A stretch of 64,000 nt of DNA, taken from assembly GCF_001704275.1 (NCBI RefSeq), contig NZ_CP011533.1, positions 5,394,001-5,458,000 on the forward strand. The letters are read 5' to 3'. Position numbers and translations under genes: made by a program. Source of the DNA: Streptomyces noursei ATCC 11455. GTDB taxonomy: Bacteria > Actinomycetota > Actinomycetes > Streptomycetales > Streptomycetaceae. Positions 1 to 8,177 of the stretch are shown in pieces. The notes beneath the pieces were generated by a model. The model ran no database searches, was not told the DNA's origin, and was given only the letters and a program-made list of their open reading frames with translations. The stretch's first letter is position 1. Every line of letters begins with the position of its first letter.

Positions 1-1059
1 CACGTCCTGCAGCCCGTACGCCAGCCAGGCCGTGGACGGCTGGCCGTCCCGCCCCGCGCGCCCGGTCTCCTGGTAGTACCCCTCCACCGACTTCGGCAGA
101 TCCAGATGGGCCACGAACCGCACATCGGGCTTGTCGATGCCCATCCCGAACGCGATGGTGGCGACGACGACCAGGCCGTCCTCCCGCAGGAACCGCGCCT
201 GGTTCTCCGCGCGCACCCGGGCGTCCAGCCCCGCGTGGTACGGCACCGCGTCGATCCCGTTGTCCACCAGGAACTGCGCGGTCTTCTCGACCGAGGCCCG
301 GGACAGGCAGTACACGATCCCGGCGTCCCCGGAGTGCTCCCCGCGGAGCAGGTCCAGCAGCTGCCGCTTGGGCTCGCTCTTGGCCGCGATCCGGTACTGG
401 ATGTTGGGCCGGTCGAAGCTGGCCACGAAGTGCCGGGCCTCGTCCAGCCGCAGTCGGGAGGTGATCTCGGTGTGCGTGGCCTGCGTCGCCGTCGCGGTCA
501 GCGCGAGCCGCGGCACGTCCGGCCAGCGGTCGTGCAGCATCGACAGCGCCAGGTAGTCCGGCCGGAAGTCGTGGCCCCACTGCGCCACACAGTGTGCCTC
601 GTCGATGGCGAACAGCGAGATCTTCCCGCGGTCCAGCAGCTGCACCGTCTGCTCGACCCGCAGCCGCTCCGGCGCCAGATACAGCAGATCCAGCTCCCCG
701 GCCAGGAACTCGGCCTCGACCAGCCGCCGCTCCTCGAAATCCTGCGTCGAATTGAGGAACCCGGCCCGCACTCCCAGCGCCCGCAGCGCATCGACCTGGT
801 CCTGCATCAACGCGATCAGCGGCGAGATCACCACCCCGACGCCCGGCCGCACCAGCGACGGGATCTGGTAGCACAGCGACTTCCCGCCGCCGGTGGGCAT
901 CAGGACGACCGCGTCCCCGCCCCCGATCACATGCTCGATGATCTCCTGCTGATCCCCGCGGAACGCGTCGTACCCGAACACCCGGCGCAGCACCTGCACC
1001 GCCTCGCCCGCTTCCCGGGCACCTTCCGCCGCTACGTCCACGTCCACGATCACTCCCAC
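1..1059 (-). CDS. recQ: ATP-dependent DNA helicase RecQ (C-terminus cut by window edge)
   Basis: RecQ is a 3'-5' superfamily 2 helicase that unwinds DNA during recombination and repair. The reading frame is open from the left edge to about 1059. In order it shows the Walker A region [12 protein letters not shown], the motif II box DEAHC followed by [10 protein letters not shown], the TATAT motif, and the helicase C-terminal region with [12 protein letters not shown] and [12 protein letters not shown]. The zinc-binding and HRDC regions would lie beyond the edge. Several in-frame GTG codons (1051-1059) could be the start, none with a strong ribosome binding site. It is a housekeeping gene and marks the left chromosomal flank of the island that begins at 1524. 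Confidence 0.95.
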   Translation of the reverse strand, partial: MGVIVDVDVAAEGAREAGEAVQVLRRVFGYDAFRGDQQEIIEHVIGGGDAVVLMPTGGGKSLCYQIPSLVRPGVGVVISPLIALMQDQVDALRALGVRAGFLNSTQDFEERRLVEAEFLAGELDLLYLAPERLRVEQTVQLLDRGKISLFAIDEAHCVAQWGHDFRPDYLALSMLHDRWPDVPRLALTATATQATHTEITSRLRLDEARHFVASFDRPNIQYRIAAKSEPKRQLLDLLRGEHSGDAGIVYCLSRASVEKTAQFLVDNGIDAVPYHAGLDARVRAENQARFLREDGLVVVATIAFGMGIDKPDVRFVAHLDLPKSVEGYYQETGRAGRDGQPSTAWLAYGLQDV

Positions 1060-1192
1060 GTCAGCCGAACCACCCCGAAAGCCTACGAGCTCCACCCCAC
1101 CCCTCGCAGACCCTGTGGATAACTCCACCCCCGCCGGTCGTCGCCGCCGTCGACATCGCGGGGGGAGAGAGGGAGGGGGACGAGGAGGGGAG

Positions 1193-1417
1193 TCAGCCGA
1201 GCCGGGGCACGATACGCAGCGCGCGGTAGTCGTACCCGTCCTGCTGGAAGCCGGGGGCTTCCCATTCGAGCTCGACCCGCTGCCCGGCCGACAGCGTGCG
1301 GAACCCGCTCATCTCGATGTCCGAGAAGTGCCCGAAGCACCCACCCGGAGTCTCAGCGGAGTCGAGCACCCCCCACCCCTCCTCCTCGTACCACTCACGC
1401 ACAGTCGCAGCCACCAT
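1193..1417 (-). CDS. Cold-shock-domain protein (74 aa)
   Basis: Small OB-fold nucleic-acid-binding protein. The sequence carries a recognisable cold-shock core: [20 protein letters not shown] and GQRVELEWE, ending in [11 protein letters not shown]. The aromatic RNP1 and RNP2 positions differ from canonical CspA, as in the divergent actinomycete group. I chose the ATG at 1417 because it begins directly before the domain; the frame is open further upstream, but that part encodes no domain and reads across the tRNA fragment at 1524-1566. Role: probably an RNA chaperone or transcription antiterminator; the exact target is unknown. Confidence 0.8.
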   Translation of the reverse strand: MVAATVREWYEEEGWGVLDSAETPGGCFGHFSDIEMSGFRTLSAGQRVELEWEAPGFQQDGYDYRALRIVPRLG

Positions 1418-1485
1418 GGCCAGGACCCTAGAACTCCGCCCCCCGGCCGCACAGTTCCTTTCAACCAACGCCCCTGAACACCAAA

Positions 1486-1515
1486 AGGCCACCCAGGAAC
1501 CGTCCTGGATGGCCT
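1486..1515 (-). terminator. Hairpin just downstream of the tRNA-Arg 3' fragment
   Basis: A 13-bp stem with one mismatch and a 4-nt loop, followed on the minus strand by a T run (the AAAA at 1483-1486). It lies directly past the 3' end of the tRNA-Arg fragment at 1524-1566, in the sense of tRNA transcription. It is most simply the original terminator of the tRNA-Arg gene, left behind when an element integrated into the tRNA. Confidence 0.7.
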
Positions 1516-1523
1516 CTTCACCG

Positions 1524-1566
1524 GTGCCCCCGGCAGGATTCGAACCTGCGACACCCGCTTTAGGAG
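1524..1566 (-). other. Attachment site: 43-bp copy of the tRNA-Arg 3' half
   Basis: The 43 bases are identical to 35341-35383, the part of the intact tRNA-Arg(CCU) gene from the anticodon loop to the 3' end. Identity stops abruptly on both sides. Integrative elements that use the 3' end of a tRNA gene as attB leave exactly this signature: a restored tRNA at one end and a 3' duplicate at the other. The tRNA terminator lies outside this copy, so this is the chromosome-left junction of a 33.9-kb island. Confidence 0.85.
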
Positions 1567-2261
1567 TGGGATCGAATCCGTGATCGAGGGTGTTCGCTCG
1601 TGCCGGGTGGCGCTGTTCTCGCAGGTCAACGTCGTCCGGCCGGATGCTGGGTCCGGCTTTCGGCGCCTCATGTTCCGCCATCCGCTCACGCATCGCTCAC
1701 GCATGACGGGCGGCTGGCCAGGTATGTGGCGCGCCGTGTCCTATGCGTGGGCGTCACAGGTGTGGCAGCGGCGGGTGGCCACTCGGCTGGTGTCGGGCGG
1801 AGCTATCGGGGCGGGCAGGCGCATCCCGCCCCGATCACGGGTCGCAGCGTTGGCCGGTCGAGGTTGTCGTCCTTCCCGAGCCGAATGTCCGGCTTGCCGT
1901 CTGCGTCCTGTGGCATGAGGACCGTTGATGTTCGACCACCAGGGCATTCACCCTTCGCCCTGGTCTGGCGATTGACCTACGTGTCCCTGCTGTGGAGCAA
2001 GGTGTCGGGCGGGTGGTGGACGGTGCTGAACGAGGCCGTAAGCGACTGGTTGAGCAGTCAGGGTGTTCGTGCTGGTGGCCGGCGTTGGCGCTGAGCGCTT
2101 GCACCAGGGTGTCTGCGGGGGTTTGCACGTCATCCGATGACGTGTCATCCGCGGCAGGGAGTGCGGACGGTTCCCAGATGGCATCTGCTGCGTACGGGAT
2201 GGCCGCATCGGTGAGCCGGTCGAGACGGAGGTCCCGTGCGAGGAGCGGATACCATGAGACG
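1567..2261. other. Gene-free island end with an arm-type repeat
   Basis: About 700 bp inside the left attachment site. Open frames here have no ribosome binding site, no recognisable domain and overlap on both strands, so I call no gene. The only structure I trust is the 23-bp repeat at 1681-1703 (listed separately). This is where excision-function binding sites would lie in an integrative element. Confidence 0.5.
1681..1703 (+). repeat. Left arm-type repeat near att site
   Basis: A 23-bp sequence built from two CGCTCACGCA units; it matches 35238-35260 with one mismatch and in the same orientation. The two copies lie 114 bp and 80 bp inside the two copies of the 43-bp attachment core. In an excised circle they would flank attP on both sides, the arrangement expected for integrase or excisionase arm sites. 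That function is inferred. Confidence 0.6.
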
Positions 2262-2825
2262 ATGATCAACTCTCTGACCACGCCGTTCGGTCGTTTCGAG
2301 GCAGCCTGGCGAGCCGTTGAGCGTCCGGAGCTACTGGCAGCGTCCACAGCCGCGACCCTGCGGGAATGGCAGGGAGCCGAGCCGGTGGAGTCGGTGTTGG
2401 TTGTCGACACCGATCCGGAGAAGGCTGATACGTCCGTCTTCTGTGAGACCTATGACGTACCGCTGGATGCCTCCGCGAACTGTGTGATCGTCAGTGCCAA
2501 GCGTGGCGAGGAGGTGACCTTCGCCGCATGTGTTGCGCTGGCGACCACCAGGGTCGACGTCAACAAGACGGTGCGCAAGCACCTCGGTGCCCGTAAGGCC
2601 AGCTTCGCGTCTATGGACATCGCCGTCACGGAGACCGGGATGGAGTACGGCGGCATCTCCCCGCTCGGTCTGCCGGCGCACTGGCCCGTGCTGGTCGACG
2701 AGGCGGTCGCGGGTAGTCCGTACGTGCTCATCGGCAGTGGTCGGCGCCGAGGCAAGGTGATCCTTCCTGGCCGGTTCCTGGCCCAGCTCCCCCAGGCTGA
2801 AGTCCTCGCCCAACTGGCCGGCTGA
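2262..2825 (+). CDS. YbaK/ProX-type aminoacyl-tRNA editing domain protein (187 aa)
   Basis: Stand-alone YbaK/EbsC domain. The family hydrolyses wrongly charged aminoacyl-tRNA (for example Cys- or Ala-tRNA-Pro). Family features: an N-terminal half with VLVVDTDPE, a lysine-containing SAKRGEEVTFAA segment, and the strongly conserved loop GGISPLGLP near residue 130. The ATG at 2262 is preceded by a GAGGAG box; a nearer upstream ATG at 2254 runs into a stop after two codons. It is followed 103 bp downstream by a PLP enzyme on the same strand. Beside amino-acid enzymes and transporters, it could protect the host against charging of a non-protein amino acid; that is inference. Confidence 0.85.
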   Translation: MINSLTTPFGRFEAAWRAVERPELLAASTAATLREWQGAEPVESVLVVDTDPEKADTSVFCETYDVPLDASANCVIVSAKRGEEVTFAACVALATTRVDVNKTVRKHLGARKASFASMDIAVTETGMEYGGISPLGLPAHWPVLVDEAVAGSPYVLIGSGRRRGKVILPGRFLAQLPQAEVLAQLAG

Positions 2826-2928
2826 ACCTGCCCTTCAGCGCCGGGCTTCACCGGTGCCGTCGAGGAGCCCGCGGCGGCACCGGTGCGCACCGCACACCGG
2901 GCTCCCCAGATCTTGGAGGCTCGCTGCT

Positions 2929-3876
2929 ATGCCCCAGCTCACCTACGGCGATGTGAAGTCCGCGGCCACCCGTATCGCCGGGCAGGTCCGTCCGGTGTCG
3001 CTCGCCCCCGCCGATCCGGACGCTTCCGGTGGCCAGGTGTGGTTCGCCTGTGAGTTCATGCAGCACACGGGCACTTTCAAGGCCCGTGGCGCGGCGAACT
3101 TCACGACCGCGCACAGGGAGACGGGAACGATGCCGGAGGCCGGTGTTGTTATCGCCTCGGGAGGCAACGCAGGGATGGCCTGCGCCTGGGCCGCAGCCCG
3201 GCACGGCATCCCGGCCGCCGTCTTCCTGCCCGAGACCTCACCCGCGGTGAAGGTGGCCGGACTTCGGGCGCTCGGCGCTCAGGTACATCAGGTTGGGACG
3301 GAGTACACCGCGGCCTTCGAAGCGTCCCGCAGCTACGCGGCGACGACTGGCGCCCTGGAGTCGCATGCGTACGATCACCCCCTGATCGCGGCGGGGGCGG
3401 GCACCCTCCTCGACGAAGTCCGCACCACCCTGCCCGGCCTCGACACCGTCATCGTGGCGGCCGGTGGTGGCGGGCTGTTCGCCGGTACCGCCGCAGTCGC
3501 CGACCACTACGGCATACGGACCGTAGCCGTCGAGCCGGAGCACTCCCGCGCGCTGAATGCGGCGCTCCTGGCGGGAGCCCCGGTCCCGGTGTCCGTACGA
3601 TCCATCGCCGCTGACGCCCTGGGCGCCCGTGTCATCTCGCCGGCCGCCCTGTACTGGGCGCAGCGCCCCGAGACCCGTTCGGTCCTCGTCCCCGACGACG
3701 CGATTGCCGCGGCACGGCAGCGACTGTGGGACGAGTACCGGATCGCAGTGGAACCGGCCGGTGCTACTGCTTTCGCGGCACTGCTGTCCCGTGCCTACGT
3801 CCCCGCACCCGGAGAAAAGGTGTGTGTGGTGCTGTGCGGTGCGAATACCGATCCGGGCGATCTCGTGCACCGGTAG
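2929..3876 (+). CDS. PLP-dependent serine/threonine ammonia-lyase-like enzyme (315 aa)
   Basis: Fold-type II PLP enzyme of the threonine dehydratase / serine racemase group. The expected Schiff-base lysine is K51 in the motif HTGTFKARGAANF; the substrate loop is SGGNAGMA (the family usually has SSGNHAQG) and the phosphate-binding glycine loop is AAGGGGLFAG. The length fits a catalytic domain without an ACT regulatory domain, so it is not the allosteric biosynthetic IlvA. The start is supported by GGAGG. The likely reaction is beta-elimination or beta-replacement on a hydroxy-amino acid; the substrate is unknown. The context (editing protein, oxygenase, exporter) suggests a specialised amino acid. 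Confidence 0.85.
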   Translation: MPQLTYGDVKSAATRIAGQVRPVSLAPADPDASGGQVWFACEFMQHTGTFKARGAANFTTAHRETGTMPEAGVVIASGGNAGMACAWAAARHGIPAAVFLPETSPAVKVAGLRALGAQVHQVGTEYTAAFEASRSYAATTGALESHAYDHPLIAAGAGTLLDEVRTTLPGLDTVIVAAGGGGLFAGTAAVADHYGIRTVAVEPEHSRALNAALLAGAPVPVSVRSIAADALGARVISPAALYWAQRPETRSVLVPDDAIAAARQRLWDEYRIAVEPAGATAFAALLSRAYVPAPGEKVCVVLCGANTDPGDLVHR

Positions 3877-3922
3877 GCCAATGGGCCGACGGCTCATGCG
3901 GCTGCACGTCAGCGCCTGCCCG

Positions 3923-4783
3923 TCATCCGTCCTGTCGGGGCTCGGGCTTGCGGAAGGTCGCGTACACCACGGGGGTGGTGTACGCGATCGTGCCGTGCTC
4001 ACGGGCCGCATCGAGCCAGGCGTCGAGGTAGCGCTGCGCCCCTCGGGTGCCAAGAGCGGCGGTTGCATGTTCCAGAAGCGTGAGTGCCCCGCTGTCCCGA
4101 AGCCGTAGGTGCGCCTCGACCTCGGCTACGCCGTGCAGTTGCCGGACCGTGTCCTCGAACGCCGAACTCTCGGTCAGCAGACCGGCCGACTCGGCCGCGG
4201 CCGACAGCCGTTCGGCTGCGAAGACCTCGGCCGCACCCGCCCTGGCCCGTGCCCCCAGCGCGGCCAGCTCACGCGGAGCCAGCCCGTGCAGTCGGACGTG
4301 GTAGCGGCGGCGCGCATGGACCGGTTGGCAGGCGGACAGTCTGCCACCGGGCCGCAGTACCCGTGCCCCTTCCCTCAACACGCCCTGGAGGTCCGTCAGG
4401 TAAGTGGCTGGGGACCGTGAGATCACCACGTCCGCGGCGCCGTCCTCCAGGGGCACCTCGACGGACTCGCTGACCGCGCGCAGGGCCGCCACCGGCAGTG
4501 TCGCGAGGGGCTGGGCAGGCACGTCCACGGTGACCACCCGCCCCGTCGGTCCTGCTCGGCGGACCGCCTCCGCGGCGAGCTGTCGGTCATCGGCCCCGAG
4601 AGTGGCCACCGTGTCGCCGGGGCGGATACGGGCACCGGCAAGGACGAGGACCTGGTTCCGGGTCTCCGCCATCCTCGCGACCCGGTCGCGGTATTCGGCC
4701 ACGGCGGGACCAGCAGCCTGTGCCCGGGACCGGGAGAGCGGCGTATTCCCGGAACGATGGAAGGTGTCACCGTGCCTGGTCAT
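3923..4783 (-). CDS. SAM-dependent methyltransferase (286 aa)
   Basis: Class I methyltransferase fold. The segment RIRPGDTVATLGADDRQLA is a divergent motif I, followed about 20 residues later by the acidic GRVVTVDV strand, then ADVVISRSPATYL and the post-motif LREGARVLRPGGRLS. The overall pattern resembles the PCMT / Rossmann small-molecule group; I cannot name the acceptor. The ATG at 4783 has a GGGGAG box at a suitable distance. It converges with the PLP enzyme and reads in the same direction as the LysE, oxygenase and metNIQ genes upstream. Confidence 0.75.
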   Translation of the reverse strand: MTRHGDTFHRSGNTPLSRSRAQAAGPAVAEYRDRVARMAETRNQVLVLAGARIRPGDTVATLGADDRQLAAEAVRRAGPTGRVVTVDVPAQPLATLPVAALRAVSESVEVPLEDGAADVVISRSPATYLTDLQGVLREGARVLRPGGRLSACQPVHARRRYHVRLHGLAPRELAALGARARAGAAEVFAAERLSAAAESAGLLTESSAFEDTVRQLHGVAEVEAHLRLRDSGALTLLEHATAALGTRGAQRYLDAWLDAAREHGTIAYTTPVVYATFRKPEPRQDG

Positions 4784-4862
4784 GGTGCTGAGACTCCCCG
4801 AGGTGTCGACGGGCAGGGGGTATGGGCTGCGTTGAGAAGGGAGTTCCCTGTGGATAGCGGGT

Positions 4863-5519
4863 TCAGGAGAAGAGCGCGGCCCACTGGAGAACCCCCAAGG
4901 AGAGAATGACCACGGCGGTGGCGCCTTCTACCGCTACCCGGACCTTGGGGCGGGTGAGCAGGGGGCCCAGCCGGTGCGCGGTCACTGCCACCATCGGGAA
5001 CCAGAGCAGACCACAAGCGATGACAACGGTGCCGAGCAGCAACGTGTAGGAAACGTGGGATGCTCCGGACGGAATGAATTGCGGCATGATGCTGAGGAAC
5101 AGCACCGGCGCCTTGGGATTGAGCGCGTTGACGAGGAATCCGCTCCGAAAGGCGGCTACTGTCCGTCCCTTGCCGAGTGTGTTGGGCTCCTCGGATCCAA
5201 CTTCCCCTTGGGCTGCGGATTCTCGGGATCGGCGGAAGGTACGGATGACACTCACGAGGCCGCGTATCCCGAGGTAGACCAGGAAGCCACCGCTCACCGC
5301 GTACAACAGCAGCACGGCCAGGTCGTACGTCAGGATCGCGGTGAGGCCGACGACGGCGAGCAGGGTGTGCAGCAGCATCCCGTTGACGACCCCGAGGGCA
5401 GTCGCTACCCCCTGCCGGCGCGCAACCAGGGAGTTCTTCAGTACTAGGGCGAAGTCAACACCGGGAGCCATGACCAGGAGCGCGGCGACTCCCAGGAAAC
5501 TGAGCAGCGAATTCTGCAC
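4863..5519 (-). CDS. LysE/RhtB-family amino acid exporter (218 aa)
   Basis: Small inner-membrane amino acid efflux protein. Six hydrophobic segments are visible. The N-terminus has the family signature LLVMAPGVDFALVLKNSL, and the middle contains FRSGFLVNALNPKAPVLFL, which matches the LysE-family NPK(A/T) motif. The GTG start at 5519 follows a GAAGG box. The family exports free amino acids (lysine, threonine, homoserine and analogues). Its position between an oxygenase and a methyltransferase gene suggests it exports their product or relieves amino acid toxicity. Confidence 0.9.
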   Translation of the reverse strand: MQNSLLSFLGVAALLVMAPGVDFALVLKNSLVARRQGVATALGVVNGMLLHTLLAVVGLTAILTYDLAVLLLYAVSGGFLVYLGIRGLVSVIRTFRRSRESAAQGEVGSEEPNTLGKGRTVAAFRSGFLVNALNPKAPVLFLSIMPQFIPSGASHVSYTLLLGTVVIACGLLWFPMVAVTAHRLGPLLTRPKVRVAVEGATAVVILSLGVLQWAALFS

Positions 5520-5577
5520 GCGTGTGCCTTCTCGATTGCGTCGGATACGTTGATTGCGCCGGCGAGCCGTTCACGGG

Positions 5578-5625
5578 CCGGGAGCTGCCGCCGCACCGGG
5601 AGAGAGGTGCGGCGGCAGCTCCCGG
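5578..5625 (-). terminator. Perfect 20-bp-stem hairpin after the oxygenase gene
   Basis: Stem arms 5578-5597 and 5606-5625 are perfectly complementary, with an 8-nt loop. It begins 14 bp past the stop codon of the Fe/2OG oxygenase gene and precedes the lysE-type start. It should separate the oxygenase transcript from lysE unless there is readthrough. Confidence 0.8.
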
Positions 5626-5639
5626 CGTGCCAGCGGGGG

Positions 5640-6488
5640 TCAGGACCAGACGATCAACTTGCCGCTGCCGGTGATGCCGACGAAGAACGACAGGGTGACC
5701 CGGCGTCCCTCAGCCGTGTTCGGCCGCACGATGTGGTAGTTGCGCGGGTCGAAGAACATCGCGTCGCCCACGGCCGCACGTACTGTGAGGGCCGGTTCGT
5801 CGGCGGCGATGTGTTCGGCGTAGCCGTAGCTGTCCCGGTTCTCCGGCAGTTCGTCGGTGGGCTTCCAGCGCCGGCGGTAGATCGTCGTGTCGCCGCCCGA
5901 CTCGGGCATGGCGAGGTGGACGTTGAAGGCCAGCTGGCAGATCGGGGGCTCGTCAACCGCACCAGGGATCTCACGGACGATCTCGTCGAAGTGCATCCGT
6001 ACGCCCTTGATGGACTCGCGGATCATACCGGCGAACATCGCACGCCCCTCGGAGGTGGCGTTGGCGATCGGACCGCCCCACGCCTTGCCGATCTTCTCGG
6101 TGGCGGCATCCAGCGGATCGCCGCCGAAGAGCAGGGTGGCGCGGGACTTGTTCGACTGCTCGGTGTGCTCCCAGTACGCGTCCGGGAGCTGCTTGTCCGC
6201 GTAGCGGGTGTAGTAGTCGTACGTGGCCGGGCCCAGCTTGGGAACCCGCGGCTGCACGAGCTGCTCGTCATAGCTGCCCATTTCGCAGTCTTCGAGCGAC
6301 CGCATGATCTCAGCGCACTGCTCCGGTGTGAAGAAGTCCCGGACCCGCATGGCGCCCAGAGTCCCTGCCGCGAGAAGTTCGAGGTTCTTGCGCTCCAGGG
6401 TGTCGACCTCGATCGCCTGGAAGAGGGAGTAGACGGGGGTGCCGTAGGAGGCGATGTTCTTTTCCTGGATATCTGCCGTGATGGTCAC
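5640..6488 (-). CDS. Fe(II)/2-oxoglutarate-dependent oxygenase (282 aa)
   Basis: Predicted double-stranded beta-helix oxygenase. Candidate iron ligands are H166 and D168 (MHFDEIV) with distal H252 (NYHIVRPN); R262 or R263, ten to eleven residues further on, would bind 2-oxoglutarate. The segment QLAFNVHLAMPESGGDTTIY aligns by pattern with the strand-plus-GG element that follows HxD in prolyl-4-hydroxylase-like enzymes. A competing reading takes H191-L-A193 as the proximal motif; HxA in place of HxD would be the signature of Fe/2OG halogenases. I favour H166/D168 from spacing to the GG element but cannot exclude the alternative. GTG start with AAAGGAAAC box. The neighbours suggest a free amino acid substrate. 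Confidence 0.75.
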   Translation of the reverse strand: MTITADIQEKNIASYGTPVYSLFQAIEVDTLERKNLELLAAGTLGAMRVRDFFTPEQCAEIMRSLEDCEMGSYDEQLVQPRVPKLGPATYDYYTRYADKQLPDAYWEHTEQSNKSRATLLFGGDPLDAATEKIGKAWGGPIANATSEGRAMFAGMIRESIKGVRMHFDEIVREIPGAVDEPPICQLAFNVHLAMPESGGDTTIYRRRWKPTDELPENRDSYGYAEHIAADEPALTVRAAVGDAMFFDPRNYHIVRPNTAEGRRVTLSFFVGITGSGKLIVWS

Positions 6489-6580
6489 GGAGTTTCCTTT
6501 CTAGAAATTTTCGTGCGCGACGAAGTGGCGTCACTGAATCAAGGGAATAGGGGAGGTGAAAAGGTGCGCGTAAGGGCTTT

Positions 6581-7444
6581 CTACGGCTTCCCGAAGGCCG
6601 GGAGGACGGAGCCCTGATACTTGCGCTCGATGAATCTCTTGACTTCATCGGAGTTCAGAAGCTTGGCCAGCTTTTGTACGCGTGGATCGCTCTCGTGGCC
6701 AGCTTTGACGGCGATGAAGTTGGTGTACGGATTGTTCTTGGGAGACTCCAGCACGAGCGCGTCCTTGGACGGCTTGAGCCCGGCCTGGAAGGCGTAGTTA
6801 CCGTTGAGCATGACGCCTTCGACGTCGTCCATCGCCCGGGATACTCCCGCCGCCTCCAACTCCTTGAATCGGAGATTCTTAGGGTTCTTGACGATGTCGT
6901 TCGGGGTGGCGGAAGTTCCGGCACCGTTCCGAAGCTTGATAATTCCCTTGGATTCCAGAAGTTGCAGGGCCCGGGCCTCGTTGACCGTGTCGTTGGGGAG
7001 GCCGATGGTGTCCCCAGTGGTCAGCTCGTCCACCGATTTGATCTTCTTCGAGTAAAGGCCGAAGGGTTCAAGCTGGACGTTGACGACCGGCACCACATGG
7101 GTGCCCCTCTCCTTGTTGAAGTCGTCAAGGTAGGGCTTGTTCTGGAAGTAATTGACGTCGACCGAACCTTCATCGGTCGCCAGGTTGGGCGTCGCGAAGT
7201 CGGTGAACTCACGCACCTCCAGTTTCAGTCCTACGCGGTCCGCCAGGTGTTCTTTGACGTAATTGATGATCTCCGCGTGCGGCACCGGGCTGGCGGCGAT
7301 GACCAGCGCGTCCTTGTCCCCGATCGACAGCCCGCAGGAGGCCAGACCGGGCACCAGCACAGCGGCGGCGACCAAGGAAAGGCCCTTGGCGAGTCCCGCG
7401 GGAAGGCCCTTGGAGCGGCCCGTACGGGCAGACTCACAGCGCAT
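6581..7444 (-). CDS. metQ: MetQ/NlpA-type substrate-binding lipoprotein (287 aa)
   Basis: Periplasmic-binding-type lipoprotein of a methionine-family ABC importer. An N-terminal signal ends in the lipobox GLASC with the lipidated cysteine at residue 37. The mature part has the MetQ hallmarks: SPVPHAEIINYVKEHL, DVNYFQNKPYLDDF, IGLPNDTVNEARALQLLE, and PYTNFIAVKAGHE. Its start overlaps the end of metI by 11 bp, so the three genes form one operon. Substrates in the family are L- and D-methionine and other amino acids; in this location an analogue is possible. Confidence 0.92.
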   Translation of the reverse strand: MRCESARTGRSKGLPAGLAKGLSLVAAAVLVPGLASCGLSIGDKDALVIAASPVPHAEIINYVKEHLADRVGLKLEVREFTDFATPNLATDEGSVDVNYFQNKPYLDDFNKERGTHVVPVVNVQLEPFGLYSKKIKSVDELTTGDTIGLPNDTVNEARALQLLESKGIIKLRNGAGTSATPNDIVKNPKNLRFKELEAAGVSRAMDDVEGVMLNGNYAFQAGLKPSKDALVLESPKNNPYTNFIAVKAGHESDPRVQKLAKLLNSDEVKRFIERKYQGSVLPAFGKP

Positions 7445-8177
7445 GGTTCGTCCCCTTGGTGCCCGCCGCGGCGCTGCGACGCGTCTTCAGCAGTCGCAGC
7501 CGTACGGCCGACGCGGCGGCGCGGCCCCGTCGCTGGAGGCTGCGGACAATCAGATCGCCGATCAGCTGGACGATCGTGACCAGCACGATCAGCATGACGA
7601 TGGTGATCACCATGACGTCGGTCTCGTAGCGGTAGAAGCCGTACCGGACCGCCAGGTCGCCGATGCCGCCTGCCCCGAGCACACCAGCCATCGCCGAGTA
7701 GCCGATGAGCGTGACGACTGTGGTGGTGATCCCGGCCACCAGAGAGGGGAACGACTCCGGCAGTACCTTGCGGATCACGGTCCAGGTGCTGCCTCCCATG
7801 GCTTGCACCGCTTCCACCAGACCGTTGTCGATTTCCCGTACCGATGTCTCCACCAGCCGGGCGAAGAAGGGGATGGCACCTATCGCGAGTGGCACGATCG
7901 CCGCGTCCGCGCCGATCGTGGCGCCGGTCACCCACTTGGTGAACGGGATCAGCGCCACCATCAGAACAATGAACGGCAGGGCGCGAGCGGCGTTCACGAC
8001 CGCGCCGAGGACTTTGTTCACTGCCGCGTTCTGCAGCAGTCCGCCTCGTTCGGTCAACACCAGCAGGACGCCGAGCGGCAGGCCGGCCAGGACGGCGATC
8101 AGCGACGACCAGAAGACCATATAGAGGGTCTCCACAAGCCCGCGGAACAGCAGAGGCTGCATATGGCTCCAGTTCAC
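7434..8177 (-). CDS. metI: MetI-type ABC permease (247 aa)
   Basis: Membrane permease of the methionine importer. Five to six hydrophobic segments with the MetI-type opening WSHMQPLLFRGLVETLYMVF and the binding-protein-dependent transport EAA region EAVQAMGGSTWTVIRKVLLPES-like (written here as EAVQAMGGST, then VIRKVLPESFPSL). The GTG start overlaps the metN stop as GTGA, so translation is coupled. Confidence 0.92.
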   Translation of the reverse strand: MNWSHMQPLLFRGLVETLYMVFWSSLIAVLAGLPLGVLLVLTERGGLLQNAAVNKVLGAVVNAARALPFIVLMVALIPFTKWVTGATIGADAAIVPLAIGAIPFFARLVETSVREIDNGLVEAVQAMGGSTWTVIRKVLPESFPSLVAGITTTVVTLIGYSAMAGVLGAGGIGDLAVRYGFYRYETDVMVITIVMLIVLVTIVQLIGDLIVRSLQRRGRAAASAVRLRLLKTRRSAAAGTKGTNHAL

